From an uncultured Rhodopila sp. (GTDB lineage: Bacteria > Pseudomonadota > Alphaproteobacteria > Acetobacterales > Acetobacteraceae), in contig NZ_CAJATU010000040.1 in the NCBI RefSeq assembly GCF_903944925.1, forward strand, positions 1-61,422: a DNA stretch of 61,422 nt, given 5' to 3'. How positions within the stretch are numbered: position 1 is the stretch's first letter; every line of letters begins with the position of its first letter. Below, in pieces: positions 59,311 to 61,422 of this stretch. The notes under the pieces were generated by a model. It was not told where the DNA came from. It was given only the letters and a program-made list of their open reading frames with translations, and did no database searches. The position numbers and the translations under genes are program-made.

Positions 59311-61422
59311 ATGACCAAATGGGTATACAGCTTCGGCGCCGGTCACAACGAAGGCCGGGCGGATATGCGCAACCTGCTGGGTGGCAAAGGGGCAAACCTG
59401 GCTGAGATGGCATCGATTGGCTTGCCCGTGCCGCCCGGTTTCACCATCACCACCGCGCTGTGCACGGCGTTCTATGAGAACAACCGGACCTACCCGGCCG
59501 ACTTGAAGGCTCAGGTCGATGCGGCTCTCGGGCTGATCGAAAAGGCTGTCGGGCTGAATTTCGGCGACGAGAAGCATCCGCTGCTGGTGTCCGTCCGCTC
59601 CGGCGCGCGCGTTTCGATGCCCGGCATGATGGACACGGTGCTCAATCTCGGCCTGAACGACAAGACCGTCGAAGGTCTGCAGAAAGCCTCCAACGATCCC
59701 CGCTTCGCCTGGGACTCCTATCGCCGCTTCATCCAGATGTACGGCTCGGTCGTGCTCGGCGTCGATCACCACCGCTTCGAAGAGATCATCGAGCACGCCA
59801 AGCTGAATGCCGGTGTGGTCGAGGACACCGCGCTGACCGAGAAGAACTGGCGCGCGGTCGTCGAGGACTACAAGGCGCTGGTCGCCGAGGAAATCGGCAA
59901 GCCGTTCCCGCAGGACCCGCATGAGCAGCTTTGGGGCGCCGTCGGCGCGGTGTTCGGTTCGTGGATGAACCCGCGCGCCAACACCTATCGCAAGCTGCAC
60001 GACATCCCCTCGACCTGGGGCACCGCCGTCAACGTCCAGGCCATGGTGTATGGCAACATGGGCAATGACTGCGCCACCGGCGTCTGCTTCACGCGCGACC
60101 CCTCGACCGGCGAGAACATGTTCTACGGCGAGTATCTGGTGAACGCGCAGGGCGAGGACGTCGTCGCCGGCATCCGCACGCCGCAGCCGCTGTCCGCCTC
60201 GGTCGCCAAGCCGGGCGAGATCCCGCTGGAGAAGGCGCTGCCGGATGCGTACGCTGAACTGCTGAAGGTCCGCGCGACGCTCGAAGCGCACTACAAGGAT
60301 ATGCAGGACATCGAGTTCACGGTGCAGCAGCACAAGCTGTACATGCTGCAAACCCGCAACGGCAAGCGCACCGCCCAGGCCTCCCTGCGCATGGCGGTCG
60401 AGATGGCGCATGAGGGCCTGATCGACAAGGCCGAGGCGGTGATGCGGGTGAACCCGTCCTCCTTGGATCAGCTTCTGCATCCGACACTCGATCCGAAGGC
60501 GCCGCGCACCCTGCTCGGCAAGGGCCTCCCGGCCAGCCCGGGTGCGGCCTCCGGCAGCGTCGTTTTCAGCGCGGATGAAGCGGAAAGCCGCGCCGGCAAG
60601 GGCGAGGCGGTGATCCTGGTCCGTGTGGAAACCAGCCCGGAAGACATCCACGGCATGCACGCGGCCCAGGGCATCCTGACCACCCGCGGCGGCATGACCA
60701 GCCACGCGGCCGTCGTCGCGCGCGGCATGGGTCGGCCATGCGTGGCCGGCGCAGGCGGCATCAGCGTCGATTACAATAGCCAGACCCTCTCGGCTGGCGG
60801 CAAGACGGTGCGCGCGGGTGAGATCATCACCCTGGATGGCGCTACCGGTGAAGTGTTCGTCGGTCCGGTCGCGATGGTCGAGCCGACGGTGTCGGGCGAT
60901 TTCGGCACCCTGATGGAGTGGGCAGACACCTATCGCCGCATGGGCGTACGCGCCAACGCGGAAACCCCGCTTGACGCGGAGACGGCGCGCAAGTTCGGCG
61001 CCGAAGGCATCGGCCTGTGCCGCACCGAGCATATGTTCTTCAACCCGGAGCGTATCCTCGCGGTCCGGCAGATGATCATCGCGCATGACGAAGCCGGCCG
61101 CCGCACCGCCCTGGCGCGCCTGCTGCCGTTCCAGCGCGAAGACTTCCGGCAGATCTTCACCATCATGGCGCCGCTGCCGGTGACGATCCGCCTGCTCGAT
61201 CCGCCGCTGCATGAATTCCTGCCGCACGCGGACCAGGAAATGCAGGAGGTGGCGAATTCGCTCGGCACGGATATCGAGACCATCCGCCGCCGCGCGGCGG
61301 AACTGGCCGAAGCGAACCCGATGCTGGGCCATCGCGGCGTCCGGCTGGGCGTGACCTTCCCGGAAATCTACGAGATGCAGGTGCGGGCGATCTTCGAGGG
61401 CGCCGTCGAGGTGGCCAAGGAG
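59311..61422 (+). CDS. ppdK: Pyruvate phosphate dikinase (3' end outside window)
   Basis: The frame is open from the ATG at 59311 to the window end, giving 704 of the usual about 890 codons. It shows the ATP-grasp part (NLLGGKGANLAEMASIGLPV, VSVRSGARVSMPGMMDTVLN), the swivelling histidine domain TTRGGMTSHAAVVARGMGRP with the phosphorylated His465, and the start of the PEP-binding barrel (GIGLCRTEHMFFNPERI, LGHRGVRLGVTFPEIYEMQV). PpdK interconverts pyruvate, ATP and phosphate with PEP, AMP and PPi, supporting gluconeogenesis. It follows glyS closely in alphaproteobacteria. AGAGG precedes the start. The missing end carries only the rest of the barrel. Confidence 0.96.
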   Translation, partial: MTKWVYSFGAGHNEGRADMRNLLGGKGANLAEMASIGLPVPPGFTITTALCTAFYENNRTYPADLKAQVDAALGLIEKAVGLNFGDEKHPLLVSVRSGARVSMPGMMDTVLNLGLNDKTVEGLQKASNDPRFAWDSYRRFIQMYGSVVLGVDHHRFEEIIEHAKLNAGVVEDTALTEKNWRAVVEDYKALVAEEIGKPFPQDPHEQLWGAVGAVFGSWMNPRANTYRKLHDIPSTWGTAVNVQAMVYGNMGNDCATGVCFTRDPSTGENMFYGEYLVNAQGEDVVAGIRTPQPLSASVAKPGEIPLEKALPDAYAELLKVRATLEAHYKDMQDIEFTVQQHKLYMLQTRNGKRTAQASLRMAVEMAHEGLIDKAEAVMRVNPSSLDQLLHPTLDPKAPRTLLGKGLPASPGAASGSVVFSADEAESRAGKGEAVILVRVETSPEDIHGMHAAQGILTTRGGMTSHAAVVARGMGRPCVAGAGGISVDYNSQTLSAGGKTVRAGEIITLDGATGEVFVGPVAMVEPTVSGDFGTLMEWADTYRRMGVRANAETPLDAETARKFGAEGIGLCRTEHMFFNPERILAVRQMIIAHDEAGRRTALARLLPFQREDFRQIFTIMAPLPVTIRLLDPPLHEFLPHADQEMQEVANSLGTDIETIRRRAAELAEANPMLGHRGVRLGVTFPEIYEMQVRAIFEGAVEVAKE

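Noticed and set aside
59155..61332. A 725-codon open frame on the minus strand
   Set aside because: It is antisense to ppdK, which has full family similarity; long antisense frames are expected in GC-rich DNA. Its His/Gly/Arg-rich text has no family character.

Overview
The window is 61.4 kb of high-GC DNA that looks like an alphaproteobacterial chromosome, most likely Rhodospirillales and probably Acetobacteraceae. That placement is inference from gene content (trpG-trpD-trpC-moaC cluster, rpsT next to dnaA, heterotetrameric-type sarcosine oxidase operon, glyQ/glyS two-subunit glycyl-tRNA synthetase) and from GC-rich intergenic hairpins. No rRNA, tRNA, CRISPR array or intact prophage was recognised.

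Layout. Positions 1-3.8 kb are a graveyard of mobile elements: a transposase tail, a twice-frameshifted copy of a large uncharacterised protein family, an IS1380-type transposase fragment, and a deletion derivative of an IS1634-type element whose 16-bp perfect terminal repeats survive. From 3.8 to 10.7 kb are a TPR/ATP-grasp protein, small metabolic and envelope genes, a TetR repressor divergent from an MFS exporter with two matching palindromic operators, a cytochrome b561 and a PIN-type toxin-antitoxin pair. From 10.9 to 17.2 kb lie tryptophan and molybdopterin biosynthesis (moaC, trpC, trpD, trpG) and central carbon metabolism (transketolase, GAPDH). From 17.4 to 28.2 kb is a mixed set: VOC and SDR proteins, an LLM flavin oxidoreductase, an SMP-30-like protein, periplasmic MsrA, an orphan cytosine methyltransferase with its Vsr repair nuclease, a creatininase-family amidohydrolase, a second ATP-grasp enzyme and a Fic protein.

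From 28.3 to 31.65 kb is a nitrosative-stress operon, hcp-hcr-nsrR. A 23-bp NsrR-type operator and an FNR-type box lie directly upstream of hcp, so anaerobic activation and NO-relieved repression can both be read from the sequence. From 31.7 to 42 kb come a nucleoside deoxyribosyltransferase, pgk with a clear terminator, an Rpn-family nuclease, a rhodanese, two SDRs, a FUSC membrane protein, two adjacent large proteins of unknown function, and a cspA unit. From 42 to 48.7 kb is soxB-soxD-soxA, in which soxA carries a C-terminal fused gamma subunit, divergent from a choline-dehydrogenase-like GMC enzyme. Together they suggest methylated-amine catabolism through sarcosine.

From 48.7 to 61.4 kb: an elaborate nested palindrome, dnaA, rpsT, a cation diffusion facilitator, an oxalate/formate-type transporter, three small exported proteins (one a Blc-like lipocalin), then glyQ, a lone antitoxin-tail ORF, vapB-vapC, glyS and the first 704 codons of ppdK. 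Placing a toxin-antitoxin pair, plus a separate antitoxin tail translationally coupled to glyQ, inside an essential synthetase operon is the most unusual arrangement here. Other prominent leads are the SoxA-SoxG fusion, the unknown gene pair at 38.2-40.7 kb and the dual FNR/NsrR promoter.
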